Source: CAVROP01 sp050008495
GTDB lineage: Bacteria; Acidobacteriota; Terriglobia; UBA7540
Direction: 5' to 3'
DNA length: 64,000 nucleotides
Assembly: GCA_050008495.1 (NCBI GenBank)
Contig: JBEKMN010000014.1
Span: forward strand, 1 to 64,000
The notes under the pieces were generated by a model. The model was not told the DNA's origin. It made no database searches and worked only from the letters and a program-made list of their open reading frames with translations. A program made the position numbers and the translations under genes. Shown piece after piece: positions 30,912 to 39,112 of this stretch; position 1 is the first letter of the stretch; each line of letters begins with the position of its first letter.

Positions 30912-31967
30912 ATGCGAACTTTGGAACCGGTATTATCGAGCCGCTTTAGAGGGCTGGCGCGGATGGTGGGTAACACACCGCTGCTGGCTATCGAATTCAC
31001 CTACCTTGGAAAGCCACGAATCCTTTACGCCAAATCCGAACAGCTCAACATGACAGGCAGCATCAAGGACCGCATGGCGCTTTATATCCTCGAACATGCC
31101 TACGCCGAAGAGAAGATCCTTCCCGGCGACGCGCTTGCGGAGGCGACGAGCGGAAACACGGGAATCAGCTTCGCCGCGCTGGGTCGCGCTCTGGGTCATC
31201 CGGTGACTATCTTCATGCCGGAGTGGATGAGCCGCGAACGAATCGAGTTGATTCGCAGCTTTGGCGCTCGCATCGTGCTGGTGGGGCGGGAAGAGGGAGG
31301 ATTTCTGGGCAGCATCCGCATGGCGGAAGAGATGGCGGCCGAGCAACCGCGCGTATTTCTGCCCCATCAGTTCTCGAACGAAGCGAACGTGCGAGCCCAC
31401 GAAACAACAACCGGCCCGGAGATCTGGTGGCAGTTGAACGCCAATGCGCTTACAGCCGATGCCTTCGTTGCGGGAGTGGGCACGGGCGGCACAATCATGG
31501 GCGTGGGGCGCTTTCTGCGTTCGAAAATTCCCTCGTTGCGCGTTCGTCCCCTCGAGCCGGCCGAATCGCCCACGTTGTCCACGGGACATCGAGTAGGTCA
31601 GCACCGCATCCAAGGCATTTCAGACGAGTTTATCCCGCCCATTGTCCAACTGGATAAATTAGACGCAGTGGTTACCGTGCATGACGGCGACGCGATCCTG
31701 ATGGCGCAGAAACTGGCCGCACAATTGGGGCTGGGCGTGGGAATCTCCTCTGGCGCGAACTTCGTCGGCGCGCTCAAGGTGCAGAACCAGTTAGGCGACG
31801 ACAGCGTGGTGGTTACTGTCTTCCCCGACGACAACAAGAAATACCTCAGCACCGACCTGCTGCGCGACGAGCCGAAGCGGGACGGATATCTGTCGCCGGA
31901 CGTCGAACTCACCGGGTTCCACGCCTTCAACCGAGTGTGCGCCACATGCTCAGGGCTTCTGGACTGA
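30912..31967 (+). CDS. PLP-dependent cysteine synthase family protein
   Basis: A 351-residue fold-type II PLP enzyme: MVGNTPLLAIEF, NMTGSIKDRMALYIL (K of SIKDR forms the Schiff base), EATSGNTGISFAALG (cofactor/substrate loop), HQFSNEANVRAHETTTGPEI and FVAGVGTGGTIMGVGRFL (phosphate cup). These match CysK/CBS-type beta-replacement enzymes. A non-standard C-terminal tail, YLSPDVELTGFHAFNRVCAT then CSGLLD, places a C-x-x-C pair at the end. The gene starts 15 bases after the YjbQ stop. In this context it may act on an amino acid or aminosugar intermediate rather than on cysteine; this is inference. Confidence 0.88.
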   Translation: MRTLEPVLSSRFRGLARMVGNTPLLAIEFTYLGKPRILYAKSEQLNMTGSIKDRMALYILEHAYAEEKILPGDALAEATSGNTGISFAALGRALGHPVTIFMPEWMSRERIELIRSFGARIVLVGREEGGFLGSIRMAEEMAAEQPRVFLPHQFSNEANVRAHETTTGPEIWWQLNANALTADAFVAGVGTGGTIMGVGRFLRSKIPSLRVRPLEPAESPTLSTGHRVGQHRIQGISDEFIPPIVQLDKLDAVVTVHDGDAILMAQKLAAQLGLGVGISSGANFVGALKVQNQLGDDSVVVTVFPDDNKKYLSTDLLRDEPKRDGYLSPDVELTGFHAFNRVCATCSGLLD

Positions 31968-31993
31968 TGCGCGGCGATTCGTCGAGAAGAAGT

Positions 31994-32018
31994 AGGGGCG
32001 GTTCGCGAACCGCCACTG
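31994..32018. repeat. GGGGCGGTTCGCGAACCGCC palindrome
   Basis: A GTAGGGGCGGTTCGCGAACC...GCC palindrome between the cysteine-synthase-like gene and the glycoside hydrolase. An identical core is at 59333-59352. Confidence 0.85.
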
Positions 32019-32085
32019 CCTTCCGCTTTATCTGCTTAATCTCAATCGCCGAGCGCCGCACCATCCGCCTTTTAGAGGGAGCATT

Positions 32086-33618
32086 ATGAGACCTTCGCGA
32101 GCCGTCCAAACCCTGCTTCCATTTTTAATGTGCTTATTGTTCGCCGTAGTCTCGTGTACGCGAAAAGAAACCGTGAACACGCCCGCGCCGGAAAAAGCTC
32201 TCGTCAAACTCGCCTGGGACAACGTGACTACGGTTTCCAAGACGACGCCGACACTGCAAGTGGTGGTGATGCCGCCCTTGCGGCGCGGCTCGAAAATCCA
32301 CGATCGGGTCTTCGAGGCTTTGCGCGATTTGGGAGCTGAAGACGTTCGCTACGTGCCCTGGCTGCCTTACCCCAAGCTGGCGGTGGCGGAGCTCGAGCCT
32401 CCGACGCACGACCACACCTCGTGGGACTTCTCCTTGATCGACCCGATGATGGAAGATTTCATGAACGCCCAGGCCGGCCACTCAGTGATCATCAATTTCA
32501 GCACGATTCCCCAGTGGATGTACAAGACCGAAAAGCCGGTGCCCTACCCGGCCGACCCGGACGAGATAACCTGGACCTACGAGCATGGGAAGGACCTGCG
32601 CGATCCGAGCCGGAAGGAGCTGGCTCAGTACTACGCGCGGCTGGTGAGCTGGTACACGCAAGGGGGATTCACCGATGAAGCCGGGAAGCGTCACGAGTCC
32701 GGCCATCACTACAAGTTCGACTACTGGGAAGTCTTTAACGAAGTCGATGACGAGCACTCCATGACTCCGCAGGATTACACGGCCAGTTACGACGCCATCG
32801 TCGCGGCTATCCGGCAAGTTGCGCCCAAGATGAAATTCGTGGCGCTGGCCCTCGATTCGGCGGAAGGCCATATGCCGCTCATGGAGTATTTCCTGGACCC
32901 GCACAATCACAAGCCGGGGATTCCCCTCGACGTGGTGAGCTATCATTTCTACGCTAAGCCTACGCAGAATGAGCCGCCGGAAGTTCAACAGTACACGTTC
33001 TTCAACCAAGCCGATCAATTTCTGGCGGTGGTGCGCTGGGTCGAGTCCGTCCGCCAGCGCCTTTCGCCGCAGACCCAAACGGACCTCGATGAAGTCGGGT
33101 CGCAAACCGGAACCGACGGCACCGGAATGCCGTCCGGCTACGTTGCGCCGTCCATTCCGAACTCCTATTGGAATCTCTCCGGTGCGATGTACGCCTATGT
33201 CTTTGGCGAAGTGGCCAAGCTCGGCATCGAGATTATTGGCGAGTCGCAGATGGTCGGCTATCCCGGGCAGTGGCCCTCGGTCAGCATGGTGGACTGGAAC
33301 GCAGGCCAGCCGAACGCGCGCTTTTGGGTGCTCAAATTGCTGCGGTCGAATTTCGGGCCGGGTGACAAACTCGTTGCAACGAATATCGCGACCCCTTCGG
33401 TCTACGGTTTGGGATTCGTCACTCACGACGGCAAACGCAAGGTGCTGCTGGTGAATAAGCGGATGTGGACAGTCGTAGCATCCGTTCCCGGCGCCTCGGG
33501 GGGACAGTTCGAAGTAGTCGACCAGCAGACGGCTTTCCAGCCGCCGGCCGTGTCTCAACTCGGCGGTGATGAAGTCACCCTGGGCGGACTGGCCGTGGCC
33601 GTGGTGACCTTGCCGTAG
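32086..33618 (+). CDS. Lipoprotein glycoside hydrolase (GH39/clan GH-A like)
   Basis: A 510-residue protein with a lipoprotein signal (LPFLMCLLFAVVSC, lipid cysteine at residue 24), so it is probably membrane-attached outside the cytoplasm. The TIM-barrel part contains VRYVPWLPYPKLAVAELEPP, the acid/base site YKFDYWEVFNEVDDEHS (N-E pair) and a later TDLDEVGSQTG, a candidate nucleophile strand. The C-terminal LLVNKRMWTVVASVPGASGG looks like a beta-sandwich. The layout resembles beta-xylosidase/iduronidase-type GH39 enzymes, although the family is not certain. It may supply the sugar for the upstream cluster. Confidence 0.72.
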   Translation: MRPSRAVQTLLPFLMCLLFAVVSCTRKETVNTPAPEKALVKLAWDNVTTVSKTTPTLQVVVMPPLRRGSKIHDRVFEALRDLGAEDVRYVPWLPYPKLAVAELEPPTHDHTSWDFSLIDPMMEDFMNAQAGHSVIINFSTIPQWMYKTEKPVPYPADPDEITWTYEHGKDLRDPSRKELAQYYARLVSWYTQGGFTDEAGKRHESGHHYKFDYWEVFNEVDDEHSMTPQDYTASYDAIVAAIRQVAPKMKFVALALDSAEGHMPLMEYFLDPHNHKPGIPLDVVSYHFYAKPTQNEPPEVQQYTFFNQADQFLAVVRWVESVRQRLSPQTQTDLDEVGSQTGTDGTGMPSGYVAPSIPNSYWNLSGAMYAYVFGEVAKLGIEIIGESQMVGYPGQWPSVSMVDWNAGQPNARFWVLKLLRSNFGPGDKLVATNIATPSVYGLGFVTHDGKRKVLLVNKRMWTVVASVPGASGGQFEVVDQQTAFQPPAVSQLGGDEVTLGGLAVAVVTLP

Positions 33619-33657
33619 AAGCGCTGCCCTTGCCTCGCGGCCCGGAATCCCATACGC

Positions 33658-36318
33658 TCATTCGTGTCTCAGCGTGGTCATGGGATCGACCGAGAGCGCC
33701 CGCCGAGCGGGGATGTAGCAAGCCAGCACCGCTACCAGGACCAGCGCTGCGGAGGCCGAAGCCAGGGCTACGGGATCAGAGGGGCCAACGCCAAACAACA
33801 CACCGCCAAGCAGGCGAGTTAGAGGGACCGAACCTGCCAGTCCCAAGAGCACACCAAGACCGCAGAGCCGCAAGCCTTCGCCTACGACCAGCCTCGTGAC
33901 TTGTGCTCGACTCGCCCCCAACGCCATGCGGACGCCGATCTCAGATGTTCGCCGCGCCACGGAATAAGCCAGCACGCCGAAGATGCCAACTCCCGCAAGT
34001 CCCAGCGCCGCCAGAGCAAACACTCCCAACAACAAGGCGTTGAAGCGCTGCGGCGCCATCGATTCCGAGAGCCGCTGATCCATGGTGGCGATGTCGTAGA
34101 CAGGCTGGGCAGGATCGACGGCCTGAACTGCGGCCTTGACCGGCGCGACCAATGCCAGGGGACGTGTAGCCGTGCGCAGCACCAAGTTTACGTCTTCATT
34201 GGGTTCTTGCTGGTAAGGTATGTAAATCTCAGGCGACTCCTCCTGGGACGGGCCGAGTTGCCTTACGTTACCCACCACTCCGATAATCTCGCGCCACACA
34301 CCGGGCGGGGATCTCCTCCCCACATGCTTGCCGATCGGATTCTGTCTTGAAAAGAATTCGCGAGCAAAAGCTTGATTGACAATCGCCGCCGGGGCGGCAC
34401 TTGCGCGGTCCTGCTGGTTAAACCCTCGGCCGGCCATTAATGGGATGCCGAGGGTCTGGAAATACTCGGTGCTGACCGTGTCGCAAGGAATATCGGGGCG
34501 CAATCCGGGAGGCATCTCCGGCTGGCCTTCGATATCAGTTCCACGCAGAGATCCCCACCCGAGTGTGGGTAATCCGCTGCCTGCTGCGGCGGAACGAACG
34601 CCGGGCAATGCCCTCAGCCGCGCCAGCAGCGCGCTGAGGAAAGCGTCCTTCTGCTCGGGTTTTGGATAAGCTCTCTCGGAGAGGGTGAGGCGAAGCGTCA
34701 GCAGGTGGTGAGTGTTGAAACCCGGATCAACGGAAACGAGATGGACGAGGCTTCGGGTGAGCAGGCCGGAGCCGATCAAAAGCACCAGAGCCAGCGCGAT
34801 CTCCGTGGTCACCAGGATGCTGCGAACTCGATGCTGTCTTTGGGCAGACCCGGTTTGCGCCCCGCTGCCCTTCAGGATTTCGTTCAACTCCACACGAGAG
34901 CCGACCATGGCCGGAGCGAGGCCGGAGAGAATGCCTGTGATTGTGGCAGCGATCAAGGTAAAGAGCAGGACGGTCCAATCGAGTGACGCCAGCTCGAGAT
35001 GCGGAATTTGGGGTGGCGCTAGGCTCCGCAGAGCTCTCAGGCCTGCAAATCCCAAGCAAACTGCTACGCCCGCCGCAGCGATCAGCAGCACGAAGTTTTC
35101 CATCAGCAACTGCGCGGCGAGGCGCGACCTTCGAGCCCCCAGGGCCGCTCTCACCGCCAGTTCCCGCTGCCGGGTGGCGCCGCGGGCAAGTTGCATGCCG
35201 GCGACGTTCACGCACGACATGATGAGGAGCAGAGCCACCGAGCTGAGGAGAATAAGCAGGATCGGGCGTGCGGGTGCGGCCAGCCTCTCAGAAAGCGGAG
35301 TGATCCGGACCTCCATTCCCGCCCGCATGCGCTTGAACTGCGGCGGCTCCAGTTCGGCCTCGGCTCGCACCAGTGCGGTCAACTCGGCGCGGGCCTGTTC
35401 CGGCGTGACGCCCGGACGGAGGCGGGCGAGAGCCCTCAGCAATCTGAACTGATTCGGGTCCCGCGACTTCCAGTCGACGACGCGGGCCACGAGCATGGGC
35501 AGGAACACCTGGGCGCGAAAGTCGTCGTCAGGAAACCGGAAGCCGGCCGGCGTCACCCCGACGATCGTGTACAGGTCGCCGTCAAGCTGGATGGTCGAGC
35601 CGATGACTTTCGAGTTCGAACCAAAGCGCCGCTGCCAAAGTTCGTAGCTGAGCAGCACGGCCTTTCGGCCGCCCGGCCGATCTTCTTCGCGCAGAAAACT
35701 CCGGCCCAGAAATGGCTCGACTCCCAGGAGGGTGAAGAAATCCGCAGTGACCCTGGCCCCCGACAAACGCTCCGGTTCCCCCATCCCGGTTAGATTGACC
35801 TCGGCGCCGCCACCATAGGCTGCAAGTCCGTCGAAGAGTTGGCCATGCTCGCTCCAGTTGGCGAAATCGGGATTCGGCACAGTCCTGACGGGGGTTTCGT
35901 GCGGCCAGAACTCGGATATGTAGACCAGGCGGCTTGGGTTGCGATAGGGCAGAGGACGCAGAAGGACCGCGTGGACCACGCTGAAGATGGCCGTGTTGGC
36001 GCCGATTCCCAGAGCCAGCGTCAGGATGGCCACGGCGGCGAAGCCGGGATTCCTGAGCAAACCGCGCCAGCCGTAACGGAGGTCCTGAAAGAACGCATCA
36101 ACGAAAGGCAGGCCACGCTGCTCGCGGTAGCGCTCTTTGGTCTGATCGACGCCACCAAAGCTGCGCAACGCGGCGTAGCGTGCCTCCTGCGGCGACATAC
36201 CTCTCCGCAGATACTCTTGCTCCAACATTTCCAGGTGCGAACGAACCTCATCGTCGAGCTCCTGCTCCAGCCGGGTCTTCTGGAAAAGTCCCATGAAACG
36301 CGACACCAGGGTTCGCAT
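33658..36318 (-). CDS. ADOP-type ABC transporter permease, single copy
   Basis: An 886-residue MacB/FtsX fusion permease. Its cytoplasmic head is a different subtype: LVSRFMGLFQKTRLEQELDD EVRSHLEMLEQEYLRRGMSP QEARYAALRSFGG, as in DUF-type heads of Acidobacterial efflux permeases. Then come helix FAAVAILTLALGIGANTAIFS, core, the first FtsX block with LLSSVALLLIMSCVNVAGMQLA, a second core and the end PARRALSVDPMTTLRHE. It forms an operon with the padR 83 bases upstream. No cognate ATPase is visible. Confidence 0.92.
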   Translation of the reverse strand: MRTLVSRFMGLFQKTRLEQELDDEVRSHLEMLEQEYLRRGMSPQEARYAALRSFGGVDQTKERYREQRGLPFVDAFFQDLRYGWRGLLRNPGFAAVAILTLALGIGANTAIFSVVHAVLLRPLPYRNPSRLVYISEFWPHETPVRTVPNPDFANWSEHGQLFDGLAAYGGGAEVNLTGMGEPERLSGARVTADFFTLLGVEPFLGRSFLREEDRPGGRKAVLLSYELWQRRFGSNSKVIGSTIQLDGDLYTIVGVTPAGFRFPDDDFRAQVFLPMLVARVVDWKSRDPNQFRLLRALARLRPGVTPEQARAELTALVRAEAELEPPQFKRMRAGMEVRITPLSERLAAPARPILLILLSSVALLLIMSCVNVAGMQLARGATRQRELAVRAALGARRSRLAAQLLMENFVLLIAAAGVAVCLGFAGLRALRSLAPPQIPHLELASLDWTVLLFTLIAATITGILSGLAPAMVGSRVELNEILKGSGAQTGSAQRQHRVRSILVTTEIALALVLLIGSGLLTRSLVHLVSVDPGFNTHHLLTLRLTLSERAYPKPEQKDAFLSALLARLRALPGVRSAAAGSGLPTLGWGSLRGTDIEGQPEMPPGLRPDIPCDTVSTEYFQTLGIPLMAGRGFNQQDRASAAPAAIVNQAFAREFFSRQNPIGKHVGRRSPPGVWREIIGVVGNVRQLGPSQEESPEIYIPYQQEPNEDVNLVLRTATRPLALVAPVKAAVQAVDPAQPVYDIATMDQRLSESMAPQRFNALLLGVFALAALGLAGVGIFGVLAYSVARRTSEIGVRMALGASRAQVTRLVVGEGLRLCGLGVLLGLAGSVPLTRLLGGVLFGVGPSDPVALASASAALVLVAVLACYIPARRALSVDPMTTLRHE

Positions 36319-36401
36319 GGTCAGTCCTCAGTTGTCAGTCGTCAGCCGGTCCGTCATTCGGAGTGAAGCGAAAATGCCCCGCAGCATCCAAGATTACAGA
36401 C

Positions 36402-36737
36402 TCACGATCCCGCGAGCACGCGCGCCATCAGCGCCGCCGTGCGCTCCCACCCCGCTTCCTCTGTTGCGAGCTGCTTTCGTCCCGCCTTGGTCAGCGAATA
36501 AAACCTGGCGCGGCGGTTGTTCTCCGAGGCGCCCCACTTGGAGCTGATCCAACCCCTCTGCTGGAGGCGGAGGAGGGCAGGATAGAGCGTCCCCTGATTC
36601 ATTTCGAGCAGGTTCTCGGAAACCTGTTCGAGGCGGCGGGCGATGCCGTACCCGTGCATCGGCCCCAGGCCCTCCAGGACCTTGAGTACCATCAGGTCCA
36701 GAGTGCCCTGCAGTATCTCGCCCCTGGTTCGATCCAT
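36402..36737 (-). CDS. PadR family transcriptional regulator
   Basis: A 111-residue winged-helix regulator: MDRTRGEILQGTLDLMVLKV, GPMHGYGIARRLEQVSENLL, NQGTLYPALLRLQQRGWISS and SENNRRARFYSLTKAGRKQL. It is closely related in plan to the padR at 25136-25495 and likewise precedes an ADOP permease. The ATG at 36737 has AGGAG about nine bases upstream. A strong promoter with duplicated CCTGTTGAC motifs lies at 36757-36805. It probably represses itself and the permease. Confidence 0.93.
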   Translation of the reverse strand: MDRTRGEILQGTLDLMVLKVLEGLGPMHGYGIARRLEQVSENLLEMNQGTLYPALLRLQQRGWISSKWGASENNRRARFYSLTKAGRKQLATEEAGWERTAALMARVLAGS

Positions 36738-36756
36738 CGCGCGGTTCTCCTTTAGG

Positions 36757-36805
36757 ACGTCAACAGGTCGTACGATACGCCCTTCTCTGTAGAATGTCAA
36801 CAGGA
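36757..36805 (-). promoter_or_regulatory. padR promoter with direct repeats
   Basis: On the minus strand TTGACA (36795-36800), 17 bp, TATCGT (36772-36777). CCTGTTGAC occurs over the -35 element and again 36 bases downstream in the leader (about 36759-36767), giving two same-orientation candidate operator half-sites. Confidence 0.6.
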
Positions 36806-36846
36806 GATAAAAACACTACAACCGGTTCAGGGTCAAACTGGGGCGA

Positions 36847-37293
36847 TCATTGAGGTTGTTTAGCGCTCGGATGAGGCGGCCTCCAGCGGAGGCCGGGGAA
36901 GCGGCTGTAGTCCCGGTCGGTCGTGATCCAATCGCTGCCCGATTCGATAGCCAAGGCCGCCAGATAAGCGTCGGGAACGAGATTGCCTTTCGCCTCTGCT
37001 GCCCGGCAAAGCCGTGTGAAGATATCCCAATGCCGCGCGCCGGGTGTGATGAGCACGCAATTGGCCGGGCTTCGCACCTCATCGGCGAAGCGAAGGGCGT
37101 CTTCCAATCTGCTCGGCGACTTGAAGATCCTCGGATGGGTCACGATGCGGAGGAACCCGGAGAGAACAAAATCCGACATCCCATAGGCCTGCTGGGAGTT
37201 TATGCAGTCCTCAAGCCAGCGACGACAGGCCAGATGGTTCAGTGAATCGCGACGGTGTGCGTAGACCAGCACATTCACGTCAATCAACACCAT
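36847..37293 (-). CDS. vapC: VapC-type PIN-domain toxin
   Basis: A 148-residue PIN ribonuclease. MVLIDVNVLVYAHRRDS supplies the first acidic ligand (D5). Then come a MSDFVLSGFLRIVTHPRIF helix, NLVPDAYLAALAIESG (ligand D about 109) and DWITTDRDYSRFPGLRW (late ligands). Such toxins cut specific tRNAs or rRNA. The domain is complete, unlike the broken PIN at 2637. The start overlaps the antitoxin by 14 nt, so translation is coupled. Confidence 0.9.
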   Translation of the reverse strand: MVLIDVNVLVYAHRRDSLNHLACRRWLEDCINSQQAYGMSDFVLSGFLRIVTHPRIFKSPSRLEDALRFADEVRSPANCVLITPGARHWDIFTRLCRAAEAKGNLVPDAYLAALAIESGSDWITTDRDYSRFPGLRWRPPHPSAKQPQ

Positions 37294-37531
37294 CGCGTGG
37301 CTCCATCAAATCGAACAGGGAAGCGGTATCATCCAGATCAACCTGCGGTTTCACGCCGCCACGACCGGCGGTGGTAAGCCGAACCCTCGATCGGCGCGCC
37401 GCAGGGTGACGCCTGTTCATCGTTTCGCGCAATGCGTCCTCGAGAAGCGCTGTCAGCGTAATACCCCGGTCGGCTGCAAGCTTCTTAGCCTGAACGAGCA
37501 GTTGTTCGTCAAACCGAATCGTAGTTCTCAT
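37280..37531 (-). CDS. vapB: VapB-type ribbon-helix-helix antitoxin
   Basis: An 83-residue protein: MRTTIRFDEQLLVQAKKLAA and DRGITLTALLEDALRETMNR make a ribbon-helix-helix DNA-binding domain. The proline- and arginine-rich C-terminus ending VDLDDTASLFDLMEP wraps VapC. The ATG at 37531 sits seven bases past a consensus -10, so the operon mRNA is predicted to be leaderless. A 20-bp palindrome covers the -35 element and is the likely operator. Confidence 0.9.
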   Translation of the reverse strand: MRTTIRFDEQLLVQAKKLAADRGITLTALLEDALRETMNRRHPAARRSRVRLTTAGRGGVKPQVDLDDTASLFDLMEPRDGVD

Positions 37532-37538
37532 ACATCAA

Positions 37539-37568
37539 AGCATATCAGCTTGACATAAATATGTCAAG
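37539..37568 (-). promoter_or_regulatory. vapBC promoter and palindromic operator
   Basis: On the minus strand TTGACA (37562-37567), 17 bp, TATGCT (37539-37544). CTTGACATAAATATGTCAAG (37549-37568) is a perfect inverted repeat with 9-bp arms. Confidence 0.75.
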
Positions 37569-37599
37569 CCGTGCGCAGCCTGGGTGAAGAATCTCTTAA

Positions 37600-37692
37600 C
37601 TGTCATCCTGAGGAGCCGCAGGCGACGAAGGATCTCCGTAGTTGTTTGAAAGTCCAACTGCTGAGATTCTTCGCTGCGCTCAGAATGACAGC
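37600..37692. repeat. REP-like inverted repeat between vapBC and asnS
   Basis: CTGTCATCCTGAGGAGCCGC...GAAGGATCTCCG on the left and GAGATTCTTCGCTGCGCTCA...GACAG on the right form an imperfect hairpin of the TGTCATCCTGAG family. Confidence 0.8.
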
Positions 37693-37734
37693 CTCCAGGT
37701 GTCTTTCCTCATACCGCAGGCCCCCGCCCCCCGC

Positions 37735-39039
37735 TCACGGCGTCAAGCGGTAGAGCATGCGCGGAAACGGAATGGTTTCGCGGACGTGGTCGAGGCCGCA
37801 GAGCCAGGCGACCACGCGTTCGATGCCCATGCCGAAGCCGGAATGCGGCACGCTGCCGTAGCGCCGTAAGTCGAGGTACCATTCGAACGCCTGGCGAGGC
37901 AGGTTTTCTTCCTCGATGCGCTTGAGGAGCAGGTCGTACTCCGCCAGGCGCTCTCCCCCGCCGATGATCTCGCCGTAACCCTCCGGAGCGAGCACATCCA
38001 CGCAGAGCGCCACGTCCGGGCGCTGCGGGTCAGGCGCCATATAGAAAGCTTTCACCTGGCTGGGGTAGCGGTGGACCAGCACGGGCCGATCGAAGCTTTC
38101 GGAGATGACAGTTTCATCGCCGCCGCCGAAATCTCCGCCCCACTGGATTTCGCTGCCTTTCGCGTGGAGCAGCTTCACGGCTTCGTCATAGCTCAAGCGC
38201 GGGAAAGGCAGCCTGATCTTTTCGAGATTGGCAATGTTGCGCTCCAGAGTTTTCAGTTCCGGGCGACGCTTGTCGAGAACCCGCCCCACCACGAAGGCCA
38301 CGAGTTCTTCGCCCAGCGCCATGGTGTCTTCGAGATGGGCGAAGGCAACTTCCGGCTCGACCATCCAGAACTCCGTGAGGTGGCGGCGGGTTTTGGATTT
38401 TTCCGCGCGGAACGTCGGGCCAAAGCAGTAAGTCTTGCCCACGGCCATGGCCGCGGCCTCGTTGTAAAGCTGGCCGGACTGTGTCAGGTAAGCTTTGTCG
38501 TCGAAGTAGTTCACTTCGAAGAGCGTGGTGGTGCCTTCGCAGGCGGAGGGCGTGAAGATGGGAGTGTCCACCAAGGTGAAGCCGCGCCCGTCGAAGAAGT
38601 CACGCACGGCTTTGATGATCTCGTGCCGGACGCCCAGGATGGCGCGTTGCCGCAGCGAGCGCAGCCAGAGATGGCGATGGTCCATCAGGAATTCCGTGCC
38701 GTGCTCCTTGGGCGTTATAGGGTAAGGATTCTCAGGCGGGACCAACTGCTCGATTTCGAGGCCAGTAACATCCAGCTCGAATCCGCCCGGAGCACGCTGG
38801 TCCGCGCGCACCTTACCGGTGACGCGCAGGGACGATTCCTGGGTCAGCTTGCGCACCCGTTCGAACAACTCGGGCGAGACTGCGCTCTTCACCACCACAC
38901 CCTGAATCAGGCCCGTGCCGTCGCGGAACTGAGGAAACAACAGCTTGCCGCTTTCCCGCAGGTTGTAGAGCCAGCCCTGCACAAGAACTTCCTGGCCAAC
39001 GTAATCCGAGACGTTTCGAATTTCAACGGTAGGAACCAA
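37735..39039 (-). CDS. asnS: Asparaginyl-tRNA synthetase
   Basis: A 434-residue class IIb synthetase. The OB-fold anticodon-binding domain is at residues 1-105 (VEIRNVSDYVGQEVLVQGWL and LLFPQFRDGTGLIQGVV). Motif 2 FRAEKSKTRRHLTEFWMVEPE, the asparagine-specific GEIIGGGERLAEYD and motif 3 GFGMGIERVVAWLCG complete the active site. Length matches AsnRS. AspRS is excluded because the long GAD insert is missing. The start MVPTVEIRNVSDY is the first codon of the frame. Confidence 0.95.
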   Translation of the reverse strand: MVPTVEIRNVSDYVGQEVLVQGWLYNLRESGKLLFPQFRDGTGLIQGVVVKSAVSPELFERVRKLTQESSLRVTGKVRADQRAPGGFELDVTGLEIEQLVPPENPYPITPKEHGTEFLMDHRHLWLRSLRQRAILGVRHEIIKAVRDFFDGRGFTLVDTPIFTPSACEGTTTLFEVNYFDDKAYLTQSGQLYNEAAAMAVGKTYCFGPTFRAEKSKTRRHLTEFWMVEPEVAFAHLEDTMALGEELVAFVVGRVLDKRRPELKTLERNIANLEKIRLPFPRLSYDEAVKLLHAKGSEIQWGGDFGGGDETVISESFDRPVLVHRYPSQVKAFYMAPDPQRPDVALCVDVLAPEGYGEIIGGGERLAEYDLLLKRIEEENLPRQAFEWYLDLRRYGSVPHSGFGMGIERVVAWLCGLDHVRETIPFPRMLYRLTP

Positions 39040-39112
39040 GGGTGATCTCCTTAATCATCGGGTGATCAGGTGCTCCGATGATCGGGTGAACAAAAGGCCG
39101 GACCAAACGTCG

